Part shown: positions 10,976 through 22,409 of the stretch, piece by piece
Position numbering within the stretch: the first letter of the stretch is position 1
How the letters are laid out: each line of letters opens with the position of its first letter
NCBI GenBank assembly: GCA_033085395.1
Contig: JANQBS010000002.1
Coordinates: forward strand, 310,001-374,000
Direction: 5' to 3'
From: Xanthoparmelia taractica
Taxonomy: Eukaryota; Ascomycota; Lecanoromycetes; Lecanorales; Parmeliaceae
DNA length: 64,000 bases
Notes under the pieces: model-generated
Seen by the model: only the letters and a program-made list of their open reading frames with translations
Told to the model about the DNA's origin: nothing
Databases searched by the model: none
Made by a program: the position numbers and the translations under genes

Positions 10976-11562
10976 GCACGACTAATCTGGAATACTATTT
11001 GAGTCTCCTCATTGGCTCATCGAGTTTGGATTTTGCAAAGCTAAAGACATTCGGGGTTTGGGAGAAGAAACCAATCGATGTGAATCTGACGTAGTCTCCT
11101 TCATGATCGCTTTCTGCTCTAGGACTATGAGATGTAGTAGCAGTAAGAGTAAGCTAGTCACAAGCAGTAGCAAGGGCGAATGTGCCTTTGAAACCAACAA
11201 ATGATTTCTTTACAGAAACCGATGTTTCTGGATGATGAACGATTATTTATGAATAGGAGTGTTAGCTTTGGGGTTGAAGTCCCAAGTCTATCGAGCTTGT
11301 GACGGCTGTATAACGGATGACTTGATGAGGGTTCCATATAATTAGCGTATAAATGCAATTCAAGGATGAAGTATACGAAAATTTGTTATGGCTTATGCTC
11401 AACAAAATAAAGGAATTTCTATACCAACTCAGCCTGCTTCTCTGTCTCAAACCTGTATGCCAATTTCTTAGTGAGCAATTCCAATAACCCGAAAACCCCC
11501 CCTTCTACTCAAACGATTGCATCCTATACCCCCAAAATCCCAATCCGAATGCCCGCTCCATC

Positions 11563-11975
11563 TCATTCCGACGAACTCCCCCCCGAACCCGTCGATCCGC
11601 TCTTAACCGGACATCCCAACGTCCGCAACGAGTCGCCGGCAGCAGACGCATATCCAGCCAAGTACGCCGGCACCGTAACATTTTGCTTCTTGAGCTCTTT
11701 GACTTGCTCCATGTAGTATTCGTGCTTTGCTTCGAGCCTGGCGCACGTCATGGTGCCGCCGCTGCCGGGGCTGAGATGGACGTGTTTGGATGAGGAGTTT
11801 GGGGTTGTCGAGGGAGCTGTGATGGATGGGGGATTAGCGATGAGATAGATGATCACGTTGCTGGGAGGAGAGGAGGGGACGCTGTACTCGATGTGGGTGG
11901 TGAGTGCCTTATTCGCATCGAGAGGCTTGGAGCGGCCAAGGCGGCGAGGAAGAGGATCAGGGTTGGTGCTTTCAT
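11563..11975 (-). pseudogene. Small secreted-protein ORF split by a frameshift
   Basis: On the minus strand, ATG at 11975 begins a strong signal-peptide-like stretch (MKAPTLILFLAALAAPSLS). The frame then closes without a useful continuation. In another frame, starting immediately after the signal region, a long open stretch runs to 11563 with protein-like content (TTHIEYSVPSSPP, CARLEAKHEYYMEQVKELKK, VPAYLAGYASAAGDSLRTLG). No GT donor exists in the signal segment that could join the two by splicing, so a one-base indel is the simplest explanation, either a real mutation or an assembly error. I do not recognise the family. The body has only two Cys. A 21-base T run lies 45 bp upstream of the ATG. 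Confidence 0.45.
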
Positions 11976-12020
11976 TGTTGTGGGCGCGGTGTGTGTTTGA
12001 AGATGGGTGTAGGATTCTGC

Positions 12021-12041
12021 TTTTTTTTTTTTTTTTTTTTT
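12021..12041. repeat. Poly(T) tract of 21 bases
   Basis: Uninterrupted run of T on the plus strand (A on the minus strand), just 5' of the secreted-protein ORF on the minus strand. It could be a promoter poly(dA:dT) element, a retroposition tail or a sequencing-sensitive homopolymer. Length is as read in this assembly. Confidence 0.9.
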
Positions 12042-13229
12042 GAAGACGTTGGTTTTGCCTTGGAAAGCAAAGACGACAAGGGCGAATCTATATAATATTG
12101 CGGCCATCATATGTACATACTCTTTCACAATGGCATGTGGCTAGCCCGATCACCCGGTTCTGCCACTGGTTGACAGATTTTTGGGTGACTTTCGCCCACC
12201 GGTGTGAGGCGGAAGCTTGTCGAACAGTAAATCACTGGATTTGGAGAGGAATGGCGAACACGCTTGGACTAATCCATTGTTATGCTGCGTACGAAACGAA
12301 GCCACCAAGGCTAGTACCTCGAAAGCTAGGATATCTTGATGAATGATCGCAAGCACTGCAAAGGAGCAAGTTGCGGTCACGATTTTCAGAGAATGAGAGT
12401 TGGCCGTGTCTACTGAGAAAGGAAAAGGCAAACTGAATACACACGGTACTTGCCGCTTGATGGATATTTAAAATGCCTATCTCGTGATCTCGCGGAATAG
12501 ACTCTTATGACCCACAGACATCGAAGGTGGATATTTCCCCTGGTCTTGCCTTGATACGCACAAGATCCGACAATAACAGGAAGGAGATGCATTTCGAGCG
12601 TTCTTACAATAGCCGCCGTCCGTCCTTCCAATCTGTCGTATAAAGCAATTGTTGAATCGGTAGCCCGATGGAGTAAGTTTGAACATGGGATCAGGGGGTG
12701 GTCTAATAGGTTTGCAAGCGCCGAACTCCCTATCGCTGGACCGCTGGTTGAGGGCAGCCATCAGTGGCGCATGGCGCCTGAATATCCTCGCCAATCTGCT
12801 GTATTAGGGAGCCACATAGAAGCCTAATTCATTAGATGAGCTGGAAGATTCATTTGAGATCCAGCGCCATTGTCATATTGTGGCGGGAGTGAATATGATC
12901 CTAGGGATGATACAGAGGGTGGCACAGTTAAGGTAGTCAGATCTCGGATAACGTCGGATTCGCAACGGTCTGCGACCATCAAGAGTACTTGGGGAATTGT
13001 GCTTAGGTAACAGCAGTGCAGAAGAAACGACGCTATGGTGTTCTATTTTCTGGGGTGATGGTTTGGTTGATGTGGAGTGATTATCCGGAACGTATGTCGA
13101 AGGAGTGCACGTTCATGAGTGAGTTATGATATCTCTGGCGCATTCTATTATTGCGGCTATATCTTGAGTATTACGTATGTGTGCAATAAAGAGGATGGTC
13201 ACTGGGCTCATGGGTCACATGCATCGCTA
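12042..13229. other. No supported gene; region where the PKS N-terminus would be expected
   Basis: About 1.2 kb upstream of the recognisable PKS. I looked here for the start of the ketosynthase, including the active-site Cys motif (DTACSS type), and found no trace in any frame. Only short random frames are present. Either the N-terminal half of the KS was deleted or it has diverged beyond recognition. Confidence 0.4.
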
Positions 13230-16200
13230 CAGAACAATATTTGGAAACCGATGTCTTCTTTCACACTTGCTGATTAACTCAGGTTTTATTCTGCAGAAGG
13301 GAAGTGCTTCCCTTTTGATGAACGCGTCTCTGGAGGATTTGGACCCGGTGAAGGAACTTCGGTTGTTGTTTTGAAGCCTCTGCAAGCCGCGATCAATTCT
13401 GGTGACAACATACGGGCAATCATCCGGAACACTGGTATGAATCAAGACGGAAGGACTATGGGCATCACATTGCCAATTACCGATGCGCAAGCGGCGTTGA
13501 TTCGTTCCGTCTATGATTCTGCTGGCCTCGACCCAACTGACACTAAATTTGTTGAAGCTCATGGGACAGGGACGACGATCGGAGATCCTCTCGAAGCGGC
13601 CGCTTTCGCAGCTACGATCGGCCAAAAGGCAAGCCCTGACAGTCCTGTCTTCATTGGATCCGCCAAGTCAAACTTCGGCCATCTCAAGGGCGTAAGCGGT
13701 ATATTCTCGATCATTAAAGCAGCAATGATGCTGGAGAATCAGGTTATCTTACCTAACGCCAATTTTGAGACACCGAATCCCAAGATCAGTTCACTGGGTC
13801 AGACCTTGAAAGTACGTATTGATTCCGTGGTCCGGATACCGTCAATGTTATCACAAACCTATGCGATTATATCTTCAAAACGTTATGATCAGATCAAAGG
13901 TACACATACTTTGGACTGTTGTCTGACTGGGTGAAGGTACCTACATCGGCCCCAGAATGGGCAAGTCCCGGCGTGAAGAGCTTCTGTCAACAACTTAGGT
14001 CTCGGTGGAAGCAACGCTCACGCCATACTAGAAAAGGCTTCAGGGTTCAGCGATCGATCTCAGAGCAGTTCTTTGTCCAATGGCAACCATCGCCAGAACG
14101 GGGATTGGGTACCTAGCGCTTCAGATGGTCCTGGCGCTGCCGCTTATCTTTTCATCCTGACCGCTAATGACGAGACTACAGTGAAGTCCCAGATGCATGC
14201 TCTAAAAACATATCTCGAAAAGCGAAGAGGGGAACCATCAACGGATTTGATGCGCAATCTGGCTTTCACTCTTGGTCAACGGCGATCTTTGCTACCATGG
14301 AAAATCGCGCTGCCCGCACTGACAGCAGAAGACCCGATAGGAGAGCTGGAGTCTCGTGAGCACGCGCCAACCCGAACTACAAAAGTGCCAAAACTAAGGT
14401 TCGTATTCACCGGTCAAGGTGCGAATTGGCAGGGCATGGGGCGACAGCTGTTACAAACATACCCAATATTCTCATCAGCCATCGCAGCTGCAGATAAACA
14501 TTTGGCCACTCTCGGAGCTTCGTGGTCTCTCATCGGTTCGTGCAGTTTCTGATTTGCAAACGGAATATGGCTAATCAGCTGACCTAGATATATTGTACGA
14601 GGATACAAAAGTATCTTTAGTCCAGCAGGCTCACATTAGCCAGCCAGCTTGCACCGCTATTCAATTAGCACTGGTGCAACTGCTCCATTCGTGGGGTGTT
14701 CGGCCTCACTCTGTGACTGGTCAATCCAGTGGCGAGATTGCGGCTGCGTACGCAGCTGGCGCGCTGACTTTCGAGTCATGTTTGTCCATCGCATACTACA
14801 GAGGTACAGTCGTTGCAAAATTGAAGGACAATTACCCAAAAATGAAAGGAGCAATGTTGGCTATTGGTGCTAGTCCGGAAAACGCGGCTTCCATGATAGA
14901 GGAGCTCGAAAAGGGTTAAGTCGTGGTTGCTTGTATCAACAGCCCTTCCAGTGTCACTGCATCAGGTGACGCCAGCGCTATAGACAAGCTGCAATCCGCT
15001 GCCCAGAAGAAAAACCTCTTCACTCGAAAACTTCTGGTGGATGTTGCGTATCACTCGCCTCACATGGATCTTGTCGCTGAATCATATCGAAAAGCAATTG
15101 GAGTTTTCAAGCCGGCCTCTTCGAAGAGTGTACAGTTCTTTTCCTCTTTAATGGGAAGGAAAACAAGCACCCTCGCCCTAGGGAGCTCCTACTGGGTGAG
15201 CAATCTAAAGTCGCCCGTAGAATTTGCCAGCTCGCTTCTCAATTGCTGTTCTCTGGACCAAGAAGGATTAACACTACAAGATTCACTTACTCATCTGATT
15301 GAGATAGGACCTCACTCAGCTCTGAAGGGACCTATCAGAGATATTCTCGGTGCCGCTCCGAAGACAAAACAGAAGATAGGATATAGCTGTACTCTTGTCA
15401 GAAAGGAAAATGCTGTCATGAGCATGCTGAAGTTGGCCTCTGAGTTGTTCATGAAGGGATGCTACCTTGACATGTCGGCCGTAAACTTATCAAAAAAGGC
15501 GCCCAAACCAAAAGTGCTCTCGGACCTCCCTCCCTATCCCTGGAACCACGAAACCGAATATTGGCATAAATCGCGTATCAGCCAAGGTCTTCGCATGAAG
15601 TCGCGCCCGCGGAGCGATGTCTTAGGAACACTTGCGGTGGACTCCAATGACCTTGAGCCCAGATGGCGAAACATCCTCCGCCTTGACGATATTCCTTGGG
15701 TGCGTCTATTTACAACCTTCCACTTCGCTCTCCAAGTGATAAGTAAACGCTAACCAAGCTATTTAGTTACAGCATCATCGAGTCCGATCAAATGTCCTTG
15801 CTCCTTTCGTCGGCTATGTGTCGATGGCGGTGGAAGCTGAGAGGCAGCACGCAGAATCTCGAAACGCTACTTACTCCAAGATCGAACTTCGGGACATATC
15901 CAACAATTAACCTCTCATCATTCTCGAGGGTGTGGATGTCGAGATGATGCTCACCTTGAGCCCTGTCGACAAGGACTCTGGAACATCGTCAGAATCTTGG
16001 GATGAATTCAAAGTCGTCTCTTGGACCGAGGATGCAGGCTGGATAGAGCATTGCCGAGGCCAAGTTGCGGCGCTAAGCGATAGAAAGCGTAACGATGTCG
16101 AAGGAGCCCGTTCATCCAATCTTATTCGGTCAGCACGGCAGGATCAAATTCGCGAGGTCGAGTCTAATTGCGTGTCAAATGTCGACAGTCAGAAGATATA

Positions 16201-19200
16201 CGAAGCTGCTAGCAAAATGGGGATCGATTATGGTCCTTGCATGACCATGCTTACAGACTGCTACGCTGATGGTAAGCACGCGATAGCATCTGTTCAGGTT
16301 CCGGATACCGCGTCGACCATGCCACGTCAATCAGAAACTCCCTTGATTGTGCATCCTGCTCTTCTTGATAACTGTCTCCAGGTGGTCTGGCCATTGCTGG
16401 GCGCAGGCCGGACTGAGATAAAAGGGCTCTATCTTCCGACATTCGTCAAAAATCTCTGCGTCCGACTTGACCCGAGGGCCCAAAATTGCGATTATGTCAA
16501 GGTGTTCGGTACGAATGCAATATCACCGTACCCTTCAGAACGGGCCGTTGATTCAATCCTAGTGATTGACCCTAATGAACCTGAAAAGCTATCTGCTATC
16601 ACCTTTGATGGACTGGTCTTGGTATCGCTGTCTGATGGTCAATCAACCAAAGAGAAAAGAGAAAATCCATCTACTCAAAAATCCATTGGGAGCCGTGTCT
16701 GGATTTACTAGGGCCAGAGGAGTTCCAAAACCACTTCCGGCTGGAAACAGCTTCTAAGGAAGAGATGAGTATCATGAAAGACCTGGAACGGGCAACTCTT
16801 TTCTGCTTTGAAACCGCGCTCAAAAGCATTACCGATGCGCACTACGACTCGCTCCAGGATCGTCACAAGAGATTCTACCGCTTGATGCAGAAGCAGCTCA
16901 AGTCAGCGAAAAGAGGGGAGAATCCTGTCTTGGAAGCTCAATGGGATACTTCGAGCGACTCTGAGCGTAAAGAGTTCTTGGAGATGGTGCGCTCGCGTGG
17001 CGTTTCCGGCGACTTCACGTGCAAGATAGGCGAACGCATTTCGGAGATTCTGCTGAACGGATTAGATACTTTATCTCTCATGCTCGAGGATGGTCTACTG
17101 GAAAAATTCTACAGGCACTCAGCCCCGCTTATCCGCAACAACAAGCAGGCCGCTCTGCTTGTCAACAGCCTAGCTCACGAGAATCCGAACCTCAGAATTC
17201 TCGAGATTGGAGTAGGAATAGGAGGAGTCACACTCTAGATCCTCGAAAAGCTAGGCGGAGTGTCGGGCTAAGTGCCACGATTCCAAGACTATGTTTTCAC
17301 TGATATTTCCAGTGGATTCTTTGAGAATGCACAAGAGAAGCTGAAGGCATGGAGTACACTTGTGACCTACCGTAGGCTAAATATTGAAGAGGACCCGATC
17401 AATCAAGACTTCGAACCAGAAGCGTTTGACTTGGTTATTGCTGCAGATGTGTTGCATGCAACAACGCGAATGACGCGGACGTTGAGCAACGTGCGCAGAC
17501 TACTCAAGCCTAGTGATAAGCTCTTACTCGTTGAAATTACGACTATAAGGGCTCAATATTTCCCATTCGGCACAATCCCTGGGTGGTGGGCAGGTGAGTC
17601 TTCCCTAAATTCGATGCCTTATAAGGCTCTGTTTAGGCATTGACGCATGCTGATAAGCAGTAGGCGAGGAAGAATATTGAACCGACGGTCCTCTTCTCAC
17701 GGAGAAACAGTGAGATTCTCTTCTCACTGAGACAGGGTTCTCTGGACTCGACCGCAGTCTGCAGGACTATCCCGGGGAAGTGGTGCACTCTCACAGCGTC
17801 ATGCTGTCAACGGCATCAGTCACCGAACCTTGTCAGATTACAAAGGACTTAATCGTCATACAGAGCCATCAATCCAGCCGATTATCTCTCGATGTCCTCA
17901 AAGAGAAATTGAGTGCCGCTCTTGGGCGTGCTCCACGGATCCTGAGTCTCGCGCAAACCACCCACCTGGACATCAAAGATAGCCACTGCATCTTTTTGGA
18001 CGAGCTTGAACATCCTATGCTTGCCAATCTATCTGCCCCAGACTTTCAAGCCATCCAGAATCTATGCTCCGCGGCTGGCGTTCTATGGGTCGTCCAAGGC
18101 GGCCAAATGGAGTCATCAACCCCTGAATCAAGCATGGCTGTCGGTTTGACGAGGTGCATTCGGTCCAAGAATCCTGCTATCAGACTGGTCACGCTCGATT
18201 TGGATGAAAAGCAGAAACTCCCGGCGTCACGCACTTCAGAGGTCATTGTCAATCTTTACCAGGCAGTGTTCGCCCCGGCAACTCACTCTGAGGACAAGTC
18301 TCCGGAGGCCGAATATTTGGAGAGAAACGGTTGCCTCTACACCCCTCGCGTCGTCCACGATACAGACATGGACCAATGCATCCAGACGGTGACACAAAAC
18401 CCAGTTCCCGAATACCAAACATATCTCGAAGGCAACCGAGCTGTGGCTTTGAGAATCGAGACTCGGGGTCTTCTGGACACGTTCTACTTCGCCAAAGATG
18501 AAATTACTGAGAGTCCTCTGAAACCTGATGATGTTCAGATCCAGGTGAAAGCATCCGCGCTCAACTTTCGAGATGTCATGGCAGCACTAGGCAAACTACC
18601 CAGTGAATTCCTCGGCCACGACTGCGCCGGAGTAATCACTGCAGTCGGTAGTAATGTCTCCGATCTCGCAGTAGGCGATCATGTCTGCGTACTCGCGACC
18701 GTGGTCCGCTGCGCGGCTGCGTGCGCAGTTAGGATACCCGACAGCACCAACTTCGAAGACGCAGCATCGTTGCCTGTGATCTGCACCACGGTGTACCATT
18801 CCCTGGTGAACGTTGCTAACCTCCGCGAAGGTGAAACGATCTTAATCCACGCTGCCGCTAGAGGCGTAGGCCAGGCCGCGATCATGCTATCTCAATCAAT
18901 CGGCGCGGAGATTTTCGTCACGGTTGGAAGTGTACGAAAGAAAGAATTCATCATGAGCAAGTATGGCCTCCAGGAGGATCACATCTTCTTCTCCAGAGAC
19001 GTCTCTTTCGAACATGGCGTCATGAACATGACGCGCAAGAAAGGCGTTGACGTGGCATTGAACTCTCTATCCGGTGACGCGCTCCGTGTGACATGGAGAT
19101 GCTTCGCGCGCTTTGGGCGGTTTGTCGAAATGGGCCAATCGGATATCCTAGCCAACAACCGCCTTGAGATGCAGCCGTTCCTTGACAACCGGACATATGC

Positions 19201-20694
19201 TGCAGTCAACCTTCTCACGCTTTCTTTTGAAAAACCTGCGCTGATGAAGGATCTCTTACTCAAATCGATGGAGCTCCATTCATAGGGTGTGTTCAGACCA
19301 GTCTCCCCGATTGCAATCTTTCCGTATTCGAAGATGGAAGCTGCATTTCGCTCTATGCAGGGCGGTGACAGCATTGGGAAGATTGTGCTTCGCCCAGAGC
19401 CAGGTGATCAGGTTAAGGTATGTTACTACTGTTCCTCATCACTTATCGGTGGGGCGAAATCACACTTACTGATTGGACCCCTAGATCATGCCTCGGAAGA
19501 CTACAATGTCGTCGATACGTCCAGAGGCGACTTATGTCATCACCGGAGGGTCGAGCGGCCTGGCGTACTCCTTCGCACGATGGCTGGCTGAGCAGGGAGC
19601 AAAGTATATCATATTAGCCTCTCGCAGTGGGAAAGCGGAGAGGAAGACGAAGGACTTGATCGAAGAGCTGCGAGGTCGTGGAACAATGATTATACCTCAC
19701 GAGTGCGATGTAACTAATAAGCAGCAAGTCAATAATCTTGTAGCAGAGGACTTGTGGCATTTGCCTCCTATTCAGGGAGTGATACACGGCGCCATGGATA
19801 ACCGAGTGAGTATCTCTGGGAGTCTACTGCCAATTCATCACTAACATGGTGTCCAGAGTGCATTGTTGAGAATTATACTTACGAAGAGTACATGGCAGTC
19901 ATAGGGCCGAAGGTAGACGGGGCCTGGAACCTTCATAACACGCTTATCAACAATGACCTCGACTTCTTCGTTTCCATCGCCTCCATCACCGGTCTGATTG
20001 AAAACCACGGGCAATCTGCATACTGCGCGACAACTACGTTCCTCGAATCATTCGCCGCGTATCGCGCATCACTGGGCCTGGTGGCCAGTACCATCGATCT
20101 CGGGGGAGTGACAGAGGTAGGCTACCTCGCCGTGCGGGCACCAGAGCTCCAGGACCAGATGAGAAAGGTGATGGGGGCCGAGATCAGTGAAAAGGAGCTC
20201 CTTGCCATCCTCGACGCTGCCATCAGCGGCCACGTGGGCAAAGACTCGAATTATTCCACCGTCACCGGCCTGCAATGTACCGAGAGCGAAGCTCAGAGTT
20301 TCTGGAGCCATGATCCGCTCTTCTCCCATTTGCGCGTCAAGAAGAGTACGCGGCAGAAAGACGCCGGGGTCCGGCATGGCGGCATTCTCTGCCCGGAAAG
20401 GCTTGGCGGACGCGGATTCGTTGGCTGCCGCCAAGAAAGTCATCTACGACTGTCTTGCGGCCAAGTTCTCGACCGTGCTGATGATCGATGAGGAGGACCT
20501 CAGTCCTGACAAGGCGCTTGGCGCGTACGGTACTGACTCGTTGATCGCGGTGGAGTTGCGGAATTGGATCGGGCGAGAGATGGGAAGCCACGGTCATTCT
20601 GATGGATCTGTTGGCGGATAATACGTTGGTTACTTTGACAGAGAACGTGTTTCATAAGTCGAAGCTGTGCGAGCAGTGGCGCGCACAGAATTAG
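13230..20694 (+). pseudogene. Highly reducing type I polyketide synthase, decayed
   Basis: Remnant of a fungal iterative reducing PKS with domain order KS(partial)-AT-DH-MT-ER-KR-ACP. KS, 13278-13814: GEGTSVVVLKPL, EAHGTGTTIGDP and the SNFGHLK His region; the half with the catalytic Cys is missing. AT, about 14398-15420: GQGANWQGMG, active Ser in GQSSGE, AYHSPHM. DH, about 15640-16640: HHRVRSN near the start and HPALLDNCLQ. C-methyltransferase, about 16760-17600: EIGVGIGG, FTDISSGFFENA, DLVIAADVLHAT. ER, about 18440-19420: LNFRDVM, LGHDCAGVI, HAAARGVGQAA. KR, about 19520-20200: TGGSSGLA and a Ser/Tyr pair in SIASITGLIENHGQSAY. ACP, about 20420-20694: GTDSL with the phosphopantetheine Ser. In-frame stops are at 13275, 13974, 14917, 15908, 17236, 17269, 17678, 17711 and 19283. 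Frame changes occur near 13820-13970, 16640, 19860, 20370 and 20588. Several introns remain recognisable (for example near 14535, 15699, 17595, 19418 and 19806). The gene cannot make a working synthase. It was probably a cluster core enzyme. Confidence 0.92.
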
Positions 20695-21195
20695 AGGAAG
20701 CAGATGGTGGTGGAGGGGCGAAACTCGAACATTGGTAGATGGATCTCCCTTGGTATGGGCTGTGGGATTGATGCTTTATGATACGACCATTTTATAGCAT
20801 AATCGTCGTATCAGGCTCATCTTGCTGATGTAAATCGACGCGAGGAACGTCTGAGAATAGGTCTCATTACTATCACAGGCTAGATTCATGACGATGGGCT
20901 AGAGACAGTGGCAATCGTGCGTGCCACCTTAACCTTACCATTCAAACGGCGTTATCCCTAGCAGCCTGAGCCTACTATTTTTCATGGCTTGTCAAGCACA
21001 TTCGTACGTAGTGAGCAGCTCCAGCTTTGCTTTTTCCTGGGTCCCTCAGCGCTGTCCTGGACAGCGCTAGTGTTAGCCCTAATCCTATTCTCGGAAGAGG
21101 CCCGATATATGGGACCTAGAATTGCCTTAGCCTTGGGAGAATTGAACTACCTTACTTACCACCTTACACAATGTATCACTCCACTCGTCACCAAA
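20695..21195. other. Intergenic between PKS relic and arylsulfotransferase fragment
   Basis: Five hundred bases with no supported gene. The frame of the following ORF remains open upstream to 20989, but without an ATG until 21196. Confidence 0.4.
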
Positions 21196-21618
21196 ATGTT
21201 CCAGCTTCTCTCCAAGGTTCTCTCCCCAAACGCTCCATTGACATGCTGCCTGGCTGCAGCCGTTGTTGCGGACGGAACATTCAGAAGTCGCCCCGATCTT
21301 TCGCCGCCACATCTCAATGTCACTATTGAATGTTCAGGCAGATGCGAAAACGACTTCATCTTCGTCGCGCCCTTTGTGAGCGACGCTGATCTATCCGACC
21401 ATGCCCCGCTTCAGAGTGGAGCATATATTCTTACCGATTCCGGCGACCTTGTTTGGTCCGGCTTCACATACTTCTCCACCTGGACAAACAACTTCCAAGC
21501 TGCTCGCTGGAAAGGTCAGGATGTTCTTTTTGCTTTTGAAGGAGTGCATAACGGTCTCCATGGTCATGGCCATGGCATTGAAGCAACCATCAATCCAGAT
21601 TCGGCTGGTGTTGACTGA
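21196..21618 (+). pseudogene. Truncated arylsulfotransferase (ASST-like, secreted type)
   Basis: A 140-codon frame beginning with a hydrophobic, signal-like N-terminus (CCLAAAVVADG), followed by the start of a fungal arylsulfotransferase of the Arylsulfotran_2 type: FRSRPDLSPPHLNVTI, FIFVAPF, GAYILTDSGDLVWSGF, NNFQAARWKGQDVLFAFEG and GHGHGIEATI. Full-length fungal members are usually 500 residues or more, with beta-propeller repeats and catalytic His and Arg residues located further on. Here the frame stops at 21616-21618, and I find no convincing continuation in the next 700 bp. It is therefore a 5' fragment. Family members move sulfate between phenolic donors and acceptors. Its position between a dead PKS and an intact sulfotransferase suggests a common former pathway (inference). 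Confidence 0.72.
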
Positions 21619-22409
21619 AATACTAGGGCCTGAGAAGGAACCACTCCAAGTATTGTGGATCTTAGCCATGTCCACGCTATTCGACCTCAGAGAACATCAA
21701 CGATTGGTGAATATCAGAGGCCCCTAGCAATTACGATTCAGTCAAAACGAAAACTTGTCAAATATTCTTGGCGTTTAACCTAGCGGAATGAAGTAAGACG
21801 GGGCCACGATAGGGGGTTAGGGATGGCGGACCGATAGCTGAGTCCGAGCAACGTAGTAGTATCTTTCCAGCAATGGAAATTGAGAACGACTAAACTCTGG
21901 CCCTTCTCAGAATAGAAGGGGACGATGACCTTATCATTCCCTCCACAAACTGACCCTTACGGCCGTATCGCGGCAAGACCGAGGCCTGCTGTGACCCCAA
22001 TCTTCCTGCGCTCAACCGATACCTCGGGTTCGTCGACATTGGCGAGTAATATAGCTAGTAGATACCGGGGTGCAGGATGTCTCATGACTTTGCACATCCA
22101 CATCACCTTAGCCGTCAAATCTTCGATGATTTGACAATATGTGTCTGAGTGCGCTCTGATTTGAATGTCACGGCGGATTTATCGGGAGCACTCGGCCAAC
22201 GCTAAGTGTCGATACAGGTGTAACCATAAGTTCCCTTCAGCACAAGGCATTTGGCAGAGCGGTCTGATCAATATCACTGGTCTACCTATACCCTTTACAC
22301 TTTGCGCTCCTTGTTCTCTCTCCAAAAAAATTACTGGAAATAATATCAACTTTTGCAGCGCGAGCGACATATTACATCTAGTCCAGACACATGCAATCTG
22401 GAGACGACA
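21619..22409. other. Intergenic; degenerate 3' part of arylsulfotransferase not recognisable
   Basis: No gene supported. Short frames only. It contains the promoter of the sulfotransferase-HAD gene. The frame of that gene is also open from 22353 to 22410, with no ATG in that stretch before 22410. Confidence 0.4.

Noticed and set aside
13177..13374. 65-codon frame as start of the PKS
   Set aside because: It is in a different frame from the KS homology, which runs through 13278-13814 and contains a TAA at 13275.
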